In this document: in pieces, positions 5,631 to 13,684 of the stretch | Position numbering within the stretch: position 1 is the first letter of the stretch | Layout: the number at the start of each line of letters is the position of its first letter | DNA from: Lachnospiraceae bacterium UBA3814 | GTDB taxonomy: Bacteria > Bacillota > Clostridia > Lachnospirales > Lachnospiraceae | Direction of reading: 5' to 3' | NCBI GenBank assembly: GCA_002368575.1 | Contig: DFEA01000025.1 | Span: forward strand, 1 to 30,005 | Length of the DNA: 30,005 nt | Notes under the pieces: generated by a model | What the model saw: the letters and a program-made list of their open reading frames with translations, nothing else | Databases searched by the model: none | Told to the model about the DNA's origin: nothing | Made by a program: the position numbers and the translations under genes

Positions 5631-8276
5631 ATGAGCAGGATAGAGAGCAGGGAGCCTGTTGTGGATCAGAAGCTTCGTTTCCTGATCACGGAGAATGGTT
5701 TTTCCATTGAACACAGGGGAGAGATTGAAAAGGAGACCGTACAGTACTGGTACGATCGTTTTATTCAGGATAAATTCAAGGCTTTGTATGATCTGGGATT
5801 TCAGGAGAGACCTGACTGGCTTGATGCGGCAGGCTCCTTTTTATATCTTGTCTCGGATACCTTCCAGACCTGTCTTCTAAGGCAGCCCGAGCTGGAGCTT
5901 CTCAGGGACGGGACGATGTTTTCCGCGGATGAGGATCTTATGGAACGGCTGCTTAAGTCGGTTCCCTTTTCACCGGGCTCGGAATATATCGATCCGGGCT
6001 GGATAGCTTCGGTCTTTGAACGGCTCCATAAGATATTCGCGGTGGAGATCCGGGCGTTTTCAGGAAGTATAGAGCTTTATTTTGCAGATAAAAGCCAGCA
6101 CCTTCGGGTGCCGGAGCGGATCTTTTTCCATCTTGTGGAGAACAGAGATGATGGCAGCGGGGACGGAAGCTATCCGTTTGCTTTCCTGGCCACCTATTCC
6201 ACCAAAACAAAGACGGGAAAAATCTCCCATAAACCCCTGCAGTATGCCCTGACGGAATATAAGAATGACAGGGAAAAGCTGATAATCCTTCTTTCATGCT
6301 TAAACCGCGTCTCAGAGCTTTCCCGGCTGATCGGAGAGTTTGTAAGAAGCGGAGAGATGTTTCATCCCTTAAGGCTTACAGCCGGGGAGGCATATCAGCT
6401 TCTCAAGGACATACCTGCCATAGAGAGTACGGGGATAATCTGCCGTATTCCCAACTGGTGGAAAAAGCATTCCTCCTCTGTTTTCATGAAGGTTAACATA
6501 GGACAGGATAAGGTACCTCTTTTCGGGTTGGAAACAATGATCTCAATGGTGCCGGAGCTTGTTGTGGGAGGTGTTCCCTTATCCAGGGAGGATGTCGAGG
6601 CTCTCCTTTCGGAGACGGAAGGACTGGCCTTTTTAAAGGGTCGTTGGGTTGAGGTGGATCATGCAAGGCTGGAAGAACTGATTAAGGCCATGGACAGCTT
6701 CAAGGGGGAGATCACTCTTAAGGATGCCATGAAGCTTGAGCTTGGTGAGCCTGCGGACGACCTTTCCCCTGATGTGGGAACGATGGTAAGCAACGGAGCC
6801 TTCCTGCAGAAGCTTCTGTCGGATATGCGATCTCCTGGAAGGCTTCGCAGAGCGGGTCTTCCGAAGCATTTTAATGCCATTCTGCGTCCGTATCAGAACA
6901 CCGGCTATACCTGGCTCAATTATATGAATAAGATCGGCTTCGGAGCCTGTCTGGCAGACGACATGGGCCTTGGAAAGACGGTACAGATCTTAGCCTTCCT
7001 TCAGAGAATGTATCAGGACAATAAGGAGGCAAGGGCTCTTCTGGTTGTGCCGGCATCACTTCTTGGAAACTGGGAAAAGGAGATCGGGAAGTTCGCTCCG
7101 AAGCTTCCATATTTCATTCTTCACGGAGGCGGAAAGACCATGGGGAAAAACCTGCTTTCCGATCCTGTCTTTCTGACGATCACTACCTACGGCATGACAC
7201 ACCGGGTTGCCGAGCTTGAGGAGATCACATGGGATGCGCTCATCCTTGACGAGGCTCAGGCAATAAAGAACCCTGTATCAAAGCAGACCAGGCAGATCAA
7301 AGCCCTTAAAGGCAGAATGCGCATAGCCATGACCGGAACTCCTATAGAGAATGATCTTTCCAATCTATGGTCGCTGTTTGATTTTCTTAATAAGGGTCTT
7401 CTCGGAAGCTCGGGAGAGTTTCATGAATTCTGCTTAAAGCTTGACGACAGGCCGGAGGGCTATGCTCATTTAAAGGCTATGATAAGCCCCTTTATGCTGA
7501 GACGCCTTAAGACGGATAAATCCATTATTTCAGATCTTCCGGACAAGCTTGAGCAGATCGAATATGTTTCCCTTTCCAAAAAGCAGGCAGTCCTTTACAG
7601 AAAATATGTTGCGATGCTGGCAGATAAGCTGAACGGTAAGCTCACCGGCATGGAGAGACGGGGGCTGGTTCTTGCATCACTTATCAAACTGAAGCAGATC
7701 TGCAACCATCCCGATCAGTATCTGGGAGAGAAGGGCTATGAGGAAAAGGACAGCGGAAAGTTTTCGATCCTTCGTGAGATATGTGAGACGATCTATGAAA
7801 AAAGAGAGAGAGTGCTTGTTTTTACCCAGTTTACGGAGATTATCCCATATCTGGATGATTTTCTGGCGGGTATCTTCCATCAGAGAGGGCTTACCCTGCA
7901 TGGAGGCACTCATGTAAGGACAAGACAGAAGCTTGTGGAAACCTTCCAGGCGGAGGATTACATGCCCTACATGATACTGTCGGTAAAGGCAGGCGGAACG
8001 GGGCTTAACCTGACTAAGGCTTCTCATGTGATCCATTTTGACCGGTGGTGGAATCCTGCGGTAGAAAACCAGGCGACAGACAGAGCCTTCAGGATAGGCC
8101 AGAAGAATAACGTGGTCGTTCATAAGCTGGTCTGCGAAAGGACTATTGAGGAAAAGATCAATGTGCTGATAGAGTCGAAGAAGGAGCTTGCGGAAAATGT
8201 GGTGGGCTCCGGAAGCGAGAACTGGATAACCGAGATGAGCAATGAGGAATTGATGAAGATACTGACACTGGATTAA
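5631..8276 (+). CDS. SNF2-family DEAD/DEAH-like helicase (RapA/YwqA type)
   Basis: Superfamily 2 double-stranded DNA translocase, 881 aa. The N-terminal half (to about residue 380) is the bacterial SNF2-associated region; a DUF3670-like segment is visible at about 300-370 (LSREDVEALL, LAFLKGRWVEV). The ATPase core has motif I DDMGLGKT (443-450), motif II LILDEAQ (537-543), motif III MTGTPIEN, motif V VKAGGTGLNL and motif VI DRAFRIGQ. AGGGAGG lies about 9 nt before the start. A SWIM zinc-finger gene follows on the same strand, matching the ywqA-ywqB arrangement of Bacillus. The likely role is remodelling of DNA or nucleic acid-protein complexes, such as RNA polymerase recycling or repair; the precise job is unknown. 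No restriction, methylase or DISARM-type genes are nearby. Confidence 0.93.
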   Translation: MSRIESREPVVDQKLRFLITENGFSIEHRGEIEKETVQYWYDRFIQDKFKALYDLGFQERPDWLDAAGSFLYLVSDTFQTCLLRQPELELLRDGTMFSADEDLMERLLKSVPFSPGSEYIDPGWIASVFERLHKIFAVEIRAFSGSIELYFADKSQHLRVPERIFFHLVENRDDGSGDGSYPFAFLATYSTKTKTGKISHKPLQYALTEYKNDREKLIILLSCLNRVSELSRLIGEFVRSGEMFHPLRLTAGEAYQLLKDIPAIESTGIICRIPNWWKKHSSSVFMKVNIGQDKVPLFGLETMISMVPELVVGGVPLSREDVEALLSETEGLAFLKGRWVEVDHARLEELIKAMDSFKGEITLKDAMKLELGEPADDLSPDVGTMVSNGAFLQKLLSDMRSPGRLRRAGLPKHFNAILRPYQNTGYTWLNYMNKIGFGACLADDMGLGKTVQILAFLQRMYQDNKEARALLVVPASLLGNWEKEIGKFAPKLPYFILHGGGKTMGKNLLSDPVFLTITTYGMTHRVAELEEITWDALILDEAQAIKNPVSKQTRQIKALKGRMRIAMTGTPIENDLSNLWSLFDFLNKGLLGSSGEFHEFCLKLDDRPEGYAHLKAMISPFMLRRLKTDKSIISDLPDKLEQIEYVSLSKKQAVLYRKYVAMLADKLNGKLTGMERRGLVLASLIKLKQICNHPDQYLGEKGYEEKDSGKFSILREICETIYEKRERVLVFTQFTEIIPYLDDFLAGIFHQRGLTLHGGTHVRTRQKLVETFQAEDYMPYMILSVKAGGTGLNLTKASHVIHFDRWWNPAVENQATDRAFRIGQKNNVVVHKLVCERTIEEKINVLIESKKELAENVVGSGSENWITEMSNEELMKILTLD

Positions 8277-8442
8277 TGATCCGGAACATATAGTGAACGT
8301 AACGATACAGACATATGAAAATGGCAGTTAATTTCGTTAACGAGAATAAATTTGCGCTTGTTATATATAACCTTCAAATCTGATTTGAGGATCATCTGTG
8401 AGCTGTGTAAGCCGGTTCAGGCATGATCCCGGAGGACGGAAT

Positions 8443-9168
8443 ATGGCGGTAACATACTATGATACGGAACAGATTTATGAACAGCCTTCTACCGAGAAGC
8501 TTAAGGAAAATGCCGGACAGACCCTGAAAAAGGCTCTGGATAAGGGTAAAAAGCTGAATCCTGTCATCGTAAAGGGCAATAAGATCGCAGACAGCTGGTG
8601 GGGCAGAGCCTGGTGTGAAAATCTTGAAAGATATGCGGATTACGAGAGCAGGCTTGAAAGAGGCAAGAGGTATTTAAGAACGGGGACAGTTGTGGATCTT
8701 CAGATAAAGAAGGGCGTTGTCTCAGCTAAGGTTCAGGGCAGGAGAAAGAACCCCTATAAGGTGGAGATCCGCATAAGCCCCATAAGCGAAGGTAATCTTC
8801 AGAGGATAATGGGTGTGTGCGGGAAAAGGGTCGAGAGTATGGATATGCTTTTAAAGGGACAGTTTCCCGAGGATCTGAGAGAGACCTTTATAGGGGAGGG
8901 CGGCCTTTTTCCGACACCTAAGGAAATAAGCTTTAACTGCTCCTGTCCGGACTGGGCACTGATGTGTAAGCATGTTTCGGCTGTTTTATACGGGATCGGG
9001 GTACGTTTTGATGAGGATCCGCTTTTGTTCTTTAAACTGCGCGGTATTGAGGTGGAGCATTTCGTTGATGTCACTCTTGAAAACAGCGTTGAGAGTATGT
9101 TAAGGAACGTGGATGTAAAGAGTGACCGTATCATTACCGGAAGCTCCTGGAAGAAGCTCTTTCAATAG
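8443..9168 (+). CDS. SWIM zinc-finger protein, SNF2 partner (YwqB-like)
   Basis: Protein of 241 aa carrying one SWIM zinc finger: C166-x-C168-x6-C175-x-H177 in a segment reading FNCSCPDWALMCKHVS. SWIM domains are predicted to bind nucleic acid or protein partners and are recurrently encoded beside, or fused to, bacterial SNF2 helicases. The N-terminal half has the family's WWGRAWCENLE segment followed by a basic stretch. I chose ATG 8443 because GGAGG (8431-8435) lies 7 nt upstream; a GTG at 8398 would add 15 residues but has no ribosome site. The gap to the helicase is 166 bp and shows no clear terminator. A perfect 12-bp palindrome (GTTATATATAAC) occurs within it. The two genes probably act together. 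Confidence 0.88.
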   Translation: MAVTYYDTEQIYEQPSTEKLKENAGQTLKKALDKGKKLNPVIVKGNKIADSWWGRAWCENLERYADYESRLERGKRYLRTGTVVDLQIKKGVVSAKVQGRRKNPYKVEIRISPISEGNLQRIMGVCGKRVESMDMLLKGQFPEDLRETFIGEGGLFPTPKEISFNCSCPDWALMCKHVSAVLYGIGVRFDEDPLLFFKLRGIEVEHFVDVTLENSVESMLRNVDVKSDRIITGSSWKKLFQ

Positions 9169-9279
9169 CTGTGTACCGGGGCAAGGATGTGTCGGAATGC
9201 TGTCAATCTGCTGATTTTGCTGTTTACAGGGTTATGATCGGGAGCGATAAGGATAAGCACGGAAAGGAAAGGTACAAAG

Positions 9280-9879
9280 TTGCTGTTTGGAAAGAAAAAA
9301 CATAATTATCTTCAGGCGGTTGCAGAAAGGCTTGAACAGATCGATGAGCATATTTCAGAGCTTGAAAAAGAAATCAGAGAGGAAGCAAGAAGTAATACGG
9401 AAGCCCGGAGCAGCCTTCATGACGAGCTGAAAAAGACTTCAAGAAGGGAGCTTATGGAGCTTTCGGGACTTTCCGGGCAGACGGAGGAGAGCTTTTGCAG
9501 CCTGAGAGAGGAGCTTTTGTCAGAAAGGAAAGGGAGACAAAGAGAGGCTTCCTTAAACAGGATCCTCGGCGATTACATTGAAGCGTTTGACAGGCTGTAT
9601 TCTCTGGTGGAGAATGACGAAAATCATGCAGAAACCGCAGAGCTGATAAGGAAGCAGTTGGCTGCAGATGAGAGGGACTGTGATATTGAAAGAATAAATG
9701 AGACAGGCGCACTGCTTGATTACGAGCTTCACGAGGTGCTGTCTGTGGAGGCATCCGGGGATGCCGGTAATAACAAAAGGATCGCAAGGGTACACCGGTC
9801 CGGCTATAAGCTTAACGGTAAGGTTGTAAGGAAGGCGCTTGTGACTGTATATATTTCCGTGGACAGTGAAGCGGGATAA
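9280..9879 (+). CDS. GrpE-like nucleotide exchange factor of an alternative Hsp70 system
   Basis: 199-aa protein with a long charged N-terminal helix (about 8-110, coiled-coil composition) and a C-terminal segment GYKLNGKVVRKALVTVYIS that matches the GrpE beta-wing motif (GYxLxxRVxRPAxV). GrpE dimers exchange ADP for ATP on Hsp70 and sense heat through such helices. The hsp70-like gene begins 19 bp downstream, which supports the call. Start: TTG at 9280, reading MLFGKKK, with a weak purine-rich ribosome site (AAAGG, ending 9272); no in-frame ATG occurs before residue 50 or so. It lacks the acidic N-terminal tail typical of housekeeping GrpE and is otherwise divergent, so it probably serves the neighbouring Hsp70. 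Confidence 0.75.
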   Translation: MLFGKKKHNYLQAVAERLEQIDEHISELEKEIREEARSNTEARSSLHDELKKTSRRELMELSGLSGQTEESFCSLREELLSERKGRQREASLNRILGDYIEAFDRLYSLVENDENHAETAELIRKQLAADERDCDIERINETGALLDYELHEVLSVEASGDAGNNKRIARVHRSGYKLNGKVVRKALVTVYISVDSEAG

Positions 9880-9898
9880 GGTGAGAAAGGATTAAGGA

Positions 9899-11614
9899 AT
9901 GGACGGAAGGATAATCGGGATAGACCTTGGAACCTCTACGACAGAGGCATCATATATTGAGGACGGAAAGCCCCGGATCATATTAACTGCTGAGGGAAGC
10001 GGAGTAATACCGTCGGTAGTGGGGATCGGAGACGACGGCAACTGGGTCGTCGGAGAAAGGGCAAGGAACCAGCTACTGGTCTCACCAAAGAAAACGGCCG
10101 CCGAGTTTAAAAGAAAGATCGGTCATGATGAGCCTGTAACGCTGGGTAACGAGGAATTTTCTGCTGCCGAGATCTCAGGAAAGCTCCTGTCTTATATTAA
10201 ATCCTATGCCAGCGAGGCTCTGGGCGAGGATATCAGACGGGCGGTGATCTCGGTTCCTGCTTATTTTGATGAGATCCAGCGTCAGGAAACCGTTCTTGCG
10301 GGGCAGCTTGCTGGCTTTACAGTGGAACGTATCATAAACGAGCCGACGGCTGCGGCTTTAAGCTACGGTCTTGAGCATATGGAGGAGGAAGAGCATATCC
10401 TTGTATATGATCTTGGCGGCGGAACCTTTGATGTTACGGTGCTTGAGATGTTTGACGGGGTACTGGAGGTCAAGGCCTCGAACGGGGATAATGAGCTGGG
10501 TGGGAAGGATTTTGACGAAAAGCTTATAAAATGGATGGCAGAACGCTTTAATGAGGAGCACGGTCAGGATCCTCTTAAGGATGTGTTTGCGGCATCAAGG
10601 CTTAAGGATGAGGCCGAAAAATGTAAGAAGGCATTGTCCGAAAAGGAAAGCTTTACGGTAATGCTCCCGGCGCTTATGGAGAAGGATGGAAAGCCGTTAT
10701 CATTAGAAGCGGAGCTTACGAGGGATATGTTTAACGGGATGACCGCGGAGCTTATTAAAAGGACCCACAGGCCCATACAGACCGCCCTGTCAGACGCAAA
10801 GATCAAAGCCTCTGACCTTTCAAGGATAATTCTTGTAGGCGGTTCCACAAGGATGCCGATGGTAAGAGAGGATATCCGGGAGTTTCTGGGAAGGGAGCCG
10901 GAGGAGGCGGTGGATCCCGAGCTTGCGGTTTCACAGGGAGCGGCTATACAGGCAGGCATAATTAACGATGAGATCCTTCCGGAAAACAGCATAGTGATGA
11001 CCGACGTAAATCCGTATTCGTTAGGTGTGCGCACCTTTAACGGCTTTTCAAACGACTGCATGTCGGTGATAATAAGAAGAAATTCCACCATACCCTCCGT
11101 AAAGAAGGATACCTTCGCCACCTCGGCGGATTATCAGGAGAGCGTAAAGGTCGACGTATATCAGGGGGAGAGCGATATTGCCTCTCATAATCACTTTCTG
11201 GGGACCTTTACGGTTAACGGTGTTCCGCCGCGGAAGGCCGGGAAGGAAAAGGTGAGCATTGAATTTTCCTACGATCTGAACGGAATGCTTAAGGTGACTG
11301 CAATGCTTTTGAGCACCGGGAAGGAAGCTTCCATAGACATAGATATGCTCCGTTCGAAGAAAAAGAAGGATAAGGCGGTGAACTGGGAAAAATCTCCGAT
11401 AGCAAGGAGATTTAAAAGAAGCATAAGGGAGACGGAGAAATTACTGAAATCCGATGAGCTTGAAGCTCTGCCTTTTGAGAAGGAGACGATTGATGAAATG
11501 CTTCATGAGCTTAAGGAGGCAGTAGCGGAGGGTGACGAGGAACGCGCACTGGAGCTTGACGAGGAGCTTTTCGACCTTATGAACGATCTTCTGGAGGATG
11601 AGGATGAACCGTGA
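9899..11614 (+). CDS. Hsp70 family protein, short DnaK-like variant
   Basis: Molecular chaperone of the Hsp70 family, 571 aa, shorter than housekeeping DnaK (about 610-640). The ATPase domain is complete: IGIDLGTSTT (6-15), AVISVPAYFDE (115-125), INEPTAAAL (146-154), VYDLGGGTFDVTV (169-181), ILVGGSTRMP (311-320). A substrate-binding beta domain follows (about 375-482), then a shortened helical lid with an acidic end (DLLEDEDEP). The normally hydrophobic linker before DVTPLSLG reads ENSIVMTDVNPYSLG here (362-376), so the leucine run used for J-protein signalling is altered. It lies between a grpE-like gene (19 bp before) and a J-like gene (overlapping 11 bp). This operon order and divergence indicate a dedicated accessory chaperone rather than the main DnaK. 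Confidence 0.9.
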   Translation: MDGRIIGIDLGTSTTEASYIEDGKPRIILTAEGSGVIPSVVGIGDDGNWVVGERARNQLLVSPKKTAAEFKRKIGHDEPVTLGNEEFSAAEISGKLLSYIKSYASEALGEDIRRAVISVPAYFDEIQRQETVLAGQLAGFTVERIINEPTAAALSYGLEHMEEEEHILVYDLGGGTFDVTVLEMFDGVLEVKASNGDNELGGKDFDEKLIKWMAERFNEEHGQDPLKDVFAASRLKDEAEKCKKALSEKESFTVMLPALMEKDGKPLSLEAELTRDMFNGMTAELIKRTHRPIQTALSDAKIKASDLSRIILVGGSTRMPMVREDIREFLGREPEEAVDPELAVSQGAAIQAGIINDEILPENSIVMTDVNPYSLGVRTFNGFSNDCMSVIIRRNSTIPSVKKDTFATSADYQESVKVDVYQGESDIASHNHFLGTFTVNGVPPRKAGKEKVSIEFSYDLNGMLKVTAMLLSTGKEASIDIDMLRSKKKKDKAVNWEKSPIARRFKRSIRETEKLLKSDELEALPFEKETIDEMLHELKEAVAEGDEERALELDEELFDLMNDLLEDEDEP

Positions 11615-13031
11615 ATACTATGAAGCGCTCGGGCTTAAGGAGGACGCTGACCAAAATGATATAAAGCGCGCCTATTTTAAGCTGGTAAGGAAATATTCTC
11701 CGGAGAAGGAACCGGAAAAATTCCGGGAAATAAGGGAAGCCTATGAATATTTAAGCAGGGCGGGGCAGGATCAGGAAGGACCGGATTTCGGAGAGTTCGA
11801 AAATGTATTTGAGGCACGCATGGCTGACCAGATAAAGAGGGCTGATCGGGATAATGATACCGGGCTTGCCCTGAAAACCTGCGAGGAAGCCATCAGGTAT
11901 TATCCGGAGGCTCTCTATTTTCAATATGAGCGCATAAGGCTTGAAAGGCGTATGGGGCATACCGGAAGGGCGGTTAAGCATGCTGAGGCCCTGGTGGAGA
12001 AAAACCGTGAAAACAAATGGTTTTTAAGAGAGCTTGCTGTCTCGTATATTGAGCGTGGATATACTAAAAAGGCCTACGGAGCCTGTGCGGCTGCCTACGA
12101 GCTTGGGTGCAGGGATCTGGATTTTTTAAGCCTTTTTGCAAGAGAGGCCCATGAAGGCGGATATTTTAACAGAGGGATGGAGCTTCTTTTCGATCTGTTC
12201 AAGCGAAAGGAAACCTGGGAAAAAGACGAGCTTCCGGAAATGTTCGATATGCTGGGCTCTCTTCTTGAAATGGTCCTGGTGGCTGATATCGAAAGAGGAG
12301 GCGAGGTATGGAGCCTGATACATGACTGTGCCGAAAAATACGGAGACGATCCCGTAAGTCATCTGCAGGAATTTTCGGCCATGATCACAATGACGGAAAT
12401 GTCGCTGGATTCTGAGAAGCGCTATCTGTCCGAATGCGTAAGTCTTATGGATCTCAGTAAAAAGCTGTCTGCAGGGGGTGAGGAGGATTCACTCATTCAA
12501 AAGATCGGGAACGTGCTGAAGCTTAATGTACTGGAAGAGACGGTTGGTCTTTCGGAGGAGCTTAAGAATTATCTTATGTTCAGGCTTGACGCTGCCGGGC
12601 TTGATGCCGACGAGTTCAGGATATCAGATGCCGAGTGTAAGCTGTTTCTGTTTAAGGAAAGGGAGGAGACCCTGAAGGGGCTTGATAAGCTCAAGGAGGC
12701 AGCTCCGGATATTTATGAAGGGCTTGAGGAGCTTCACAGGACTCTTCTGGAGGATGGAGCCTTTTACAGAGAGCAGGAGCGGCTGCTTAACTATTATCGG
12801 AGGCAGGCTTTTTATTATCAGGCTTCATCGATGAGATATTTCCTGAAATATCCCGAGGAGAGGTTTGAAGGAAAGGGGAGAGTGATCGTGGAGGGAGACA
12901 CGGATACACCCTATATAAGGACAGAAAAAAAGATCGGACGCAACGATCCCTGTCCCTGTGGCTCGGGAAAGAAGTATAAGCTGTGCTGTATGAGAAAGCC
13001 GCAGAGCCCTCATGGCAGCCCGAATCATTAA
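11604..13031 (+). CDS. J-like protein with degenerate HPD, TPR-like middle and SEC-C zinc motif
   Basis: 475-aa co-chaperone-like protein. Residues 1-55 fold like a J domain (REYYEALGLKEDADQNDIKRAY), but the HPD tripeptide that triggers Hsp70 ATPase is replaced by S32-P33-E34 (KYSPEKEP). Residues 60-230 contain repeated paired helices similar to TPR (for example EEAIRYYPEALYFQYERIRL). Residues 448-462 form a SEC-C zinc motif, DPCPCGSGKKYKLCC, as seen in SecA and other proteins. I prefer ATG 11604 because GGAGG (11593-11597) is 6 nt upstream; the ATG at 11598 has no room for a ribosome site. The start overlaps the end of the Hsp70 gene by 11 bp, so the two are probably translationally coupled. 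It is expected to act with that Hsp70. Confidence 0.82.
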   Translation: MNREYYEALGLKEDADQNDIKRAYFKLVRKYSPEKEPEKFREIREAYEYLSRAGQDQEGPDFGEFENVFEARMADQIKRADRDNDTGLALKTCEEAIRYYPEALYFQYERIRLERRMGHTGRAVKHAEALVEKNRENKWFLRELAVSYIERGYTKKAYGACAAAYELGCRDLDFLSLFAREAHEGGYFNRGMELLFDLFKRKETWEKDELPEMFDMLGSLLEMVLVADIERGGEVWSLIHDCAEKYGDDPVSHLQEFSAMITMTEMSLDSEKRYLSECVSLMDLSKKLSAGGEEDSLIQKIGNVLKLNVLEETVGLSEELKNYLMFRLDAAGLDADEFRISDAECKLFLFKEREETLKGLDKLKEAAPDIYEGLEELHRTLLEDGAFYREQERLLNYYRRQAFYYQASSMRYFLKYPEERFEGKGRVIVEGDTDTPYIRTEKKIGRNDPCPCGSGKKYKLCCMRKPQSPHGSPNH

Positions 13032-13071
13032 ACTGAGCAACGATTGATGAGGCAATGGAGTGAAGTTATTT

Positions 13072-13100
13072 TTGAATCTGTCCGATATACAGGATATAAT
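13072..13100 (+). promoter_or_regulatory. Sigma-A promoter for the 13113-15034 genes
   Basis: TTGAAT (13072-13077) and TATAAT (13095-13100) are 17 bp apart. The start would be near 13107, only about 6 nt before ATG 13113. This separates the following genes from the chaperone operon, although read-through remains possible. Confidence 0.5.
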
Positions 13101-13112
13101 GATAATGAATTT

Positions 13113-13658
13113 ATGAATAATACTTTTTACAGGATTTTTTTTACATCCTCAGCGTTTATTATCTGCGCGCTGCTTTGTGTTATAAGCTACCTTCTGGGTG
13201 ACGCTCACGGAAGAAGGGAGGGGCTTTATGCTGCAAAGGCCGTGGAAGCGGGGACAGCAAAGCAGATGAGGAGCAGGATTGCCTCGAGGGATTCGGTGGA
13301 CCTGGTCGCTTCTGAGCTTGACAGAGAAAGGCCCGGGGCCCCCGGCAGCTATGAGGTCATAATGAATACCGAGTGGCTCTTCAGGAAGGCAAACGGCGGT
13401 CTTTCCGATAATGCTTACGTGGAGAACAGCAGGGAGAATAAAAACGCGGTGCGCTTCACCGTGGCTCTTAAGGAGTCGCCTGAGAAGCTCATATACACCT
13501 CTCCGGTGCTTAAGGTTGGTGAGAGGCTTACCGATATAAAGCTTGAAAGCATGCCCGAGGAGGGCTCTCACGGGGCAGTAGTCACATACGAGCTGCTTGA
13601 TGCCGAAGGAAAAAAGACAGGGGAAGTAAAGGCTGGGGTCACGCTTACGATAGAGTAG
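13113..13658 (+). CDS. Membrane-anchored protein of unknown function with an extracellular beta domain
   Basis: I do not recognise a named family with certainty. From ATG 13113 the 181-aa product begins with a short tail and one membrane helix (FYRIFFTSSAFIICALLCVISYLL, shown in part: residues 5-28), then a charged linker and a C-terminal domain of about 95 residues with the pattern AYVENSRENKNAVRF, YTSPVLKVGERL, VTYELLD, GVTLTIE. That looks like an all-beta, immunoglobulin-like fold facing outside. The frame is open from TTG 13044/ATG 13047, but a good promoter (13072-13100) lies inside that extension and neither start has a clear ribosome site, so 13113 is preferred without certainty. The next gene, encoding a secreted protein, begins 26 bp downstream. 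Confidence 0.6.
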   Translation: MNNTFYRIFFTSSAFIICALLCVISYLLGDAHGRREGLYAAKAVEAGTAKQMRSRIASRDSVDLVASELDRERPGAPGSYEVIMNTEWLFRKANGGLSDNAYVENSRENKNAVRFTVALKESPEKLIYTSPVLKVGERLTDIKLESMPEEGSHGAVVTYELLDAEGKKTGEVKAGVTLTIE

Positions 13659-13684
13659 GCTTGTGTATTTCAGGAGGACAGACT

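Noticed and set aside
5313..5714. 133-codon minus-strand frame across the regulatory gap
   Set aside because: It runs through both promoters and the direct repeat and into the SNF2 start on the other strand; composition and content do not look like a real protein.
8398..8442. GTG start for the SWIM protein
   Set aside because: No ribosome site precedes it, while ATG 8443 has GGAGG at 7 nt.
5631..9168. SNF2 helicase as part of a DISARM-type defence system
   Set aside because: No methylase, phospholipase D or DrmB-like gene is nearby. The SNF2 plus SWIM pair matches the common ywqA-ywqB arrangement.
9899..11614. Calling this the housekeeping dnaK
   Set aside because: It is about 50 residues shorter, its linker and lid differ from consensus, and the adjoining J-like protein lacks HPD. 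An accessory Hsp70 is more consistent.
13661..13684. Upstream start for the secreted repeat protein
   Set aside because: It would put eight residues before a clear signal peptide; ATG 13685 has AGGAGG at the ideal distance.
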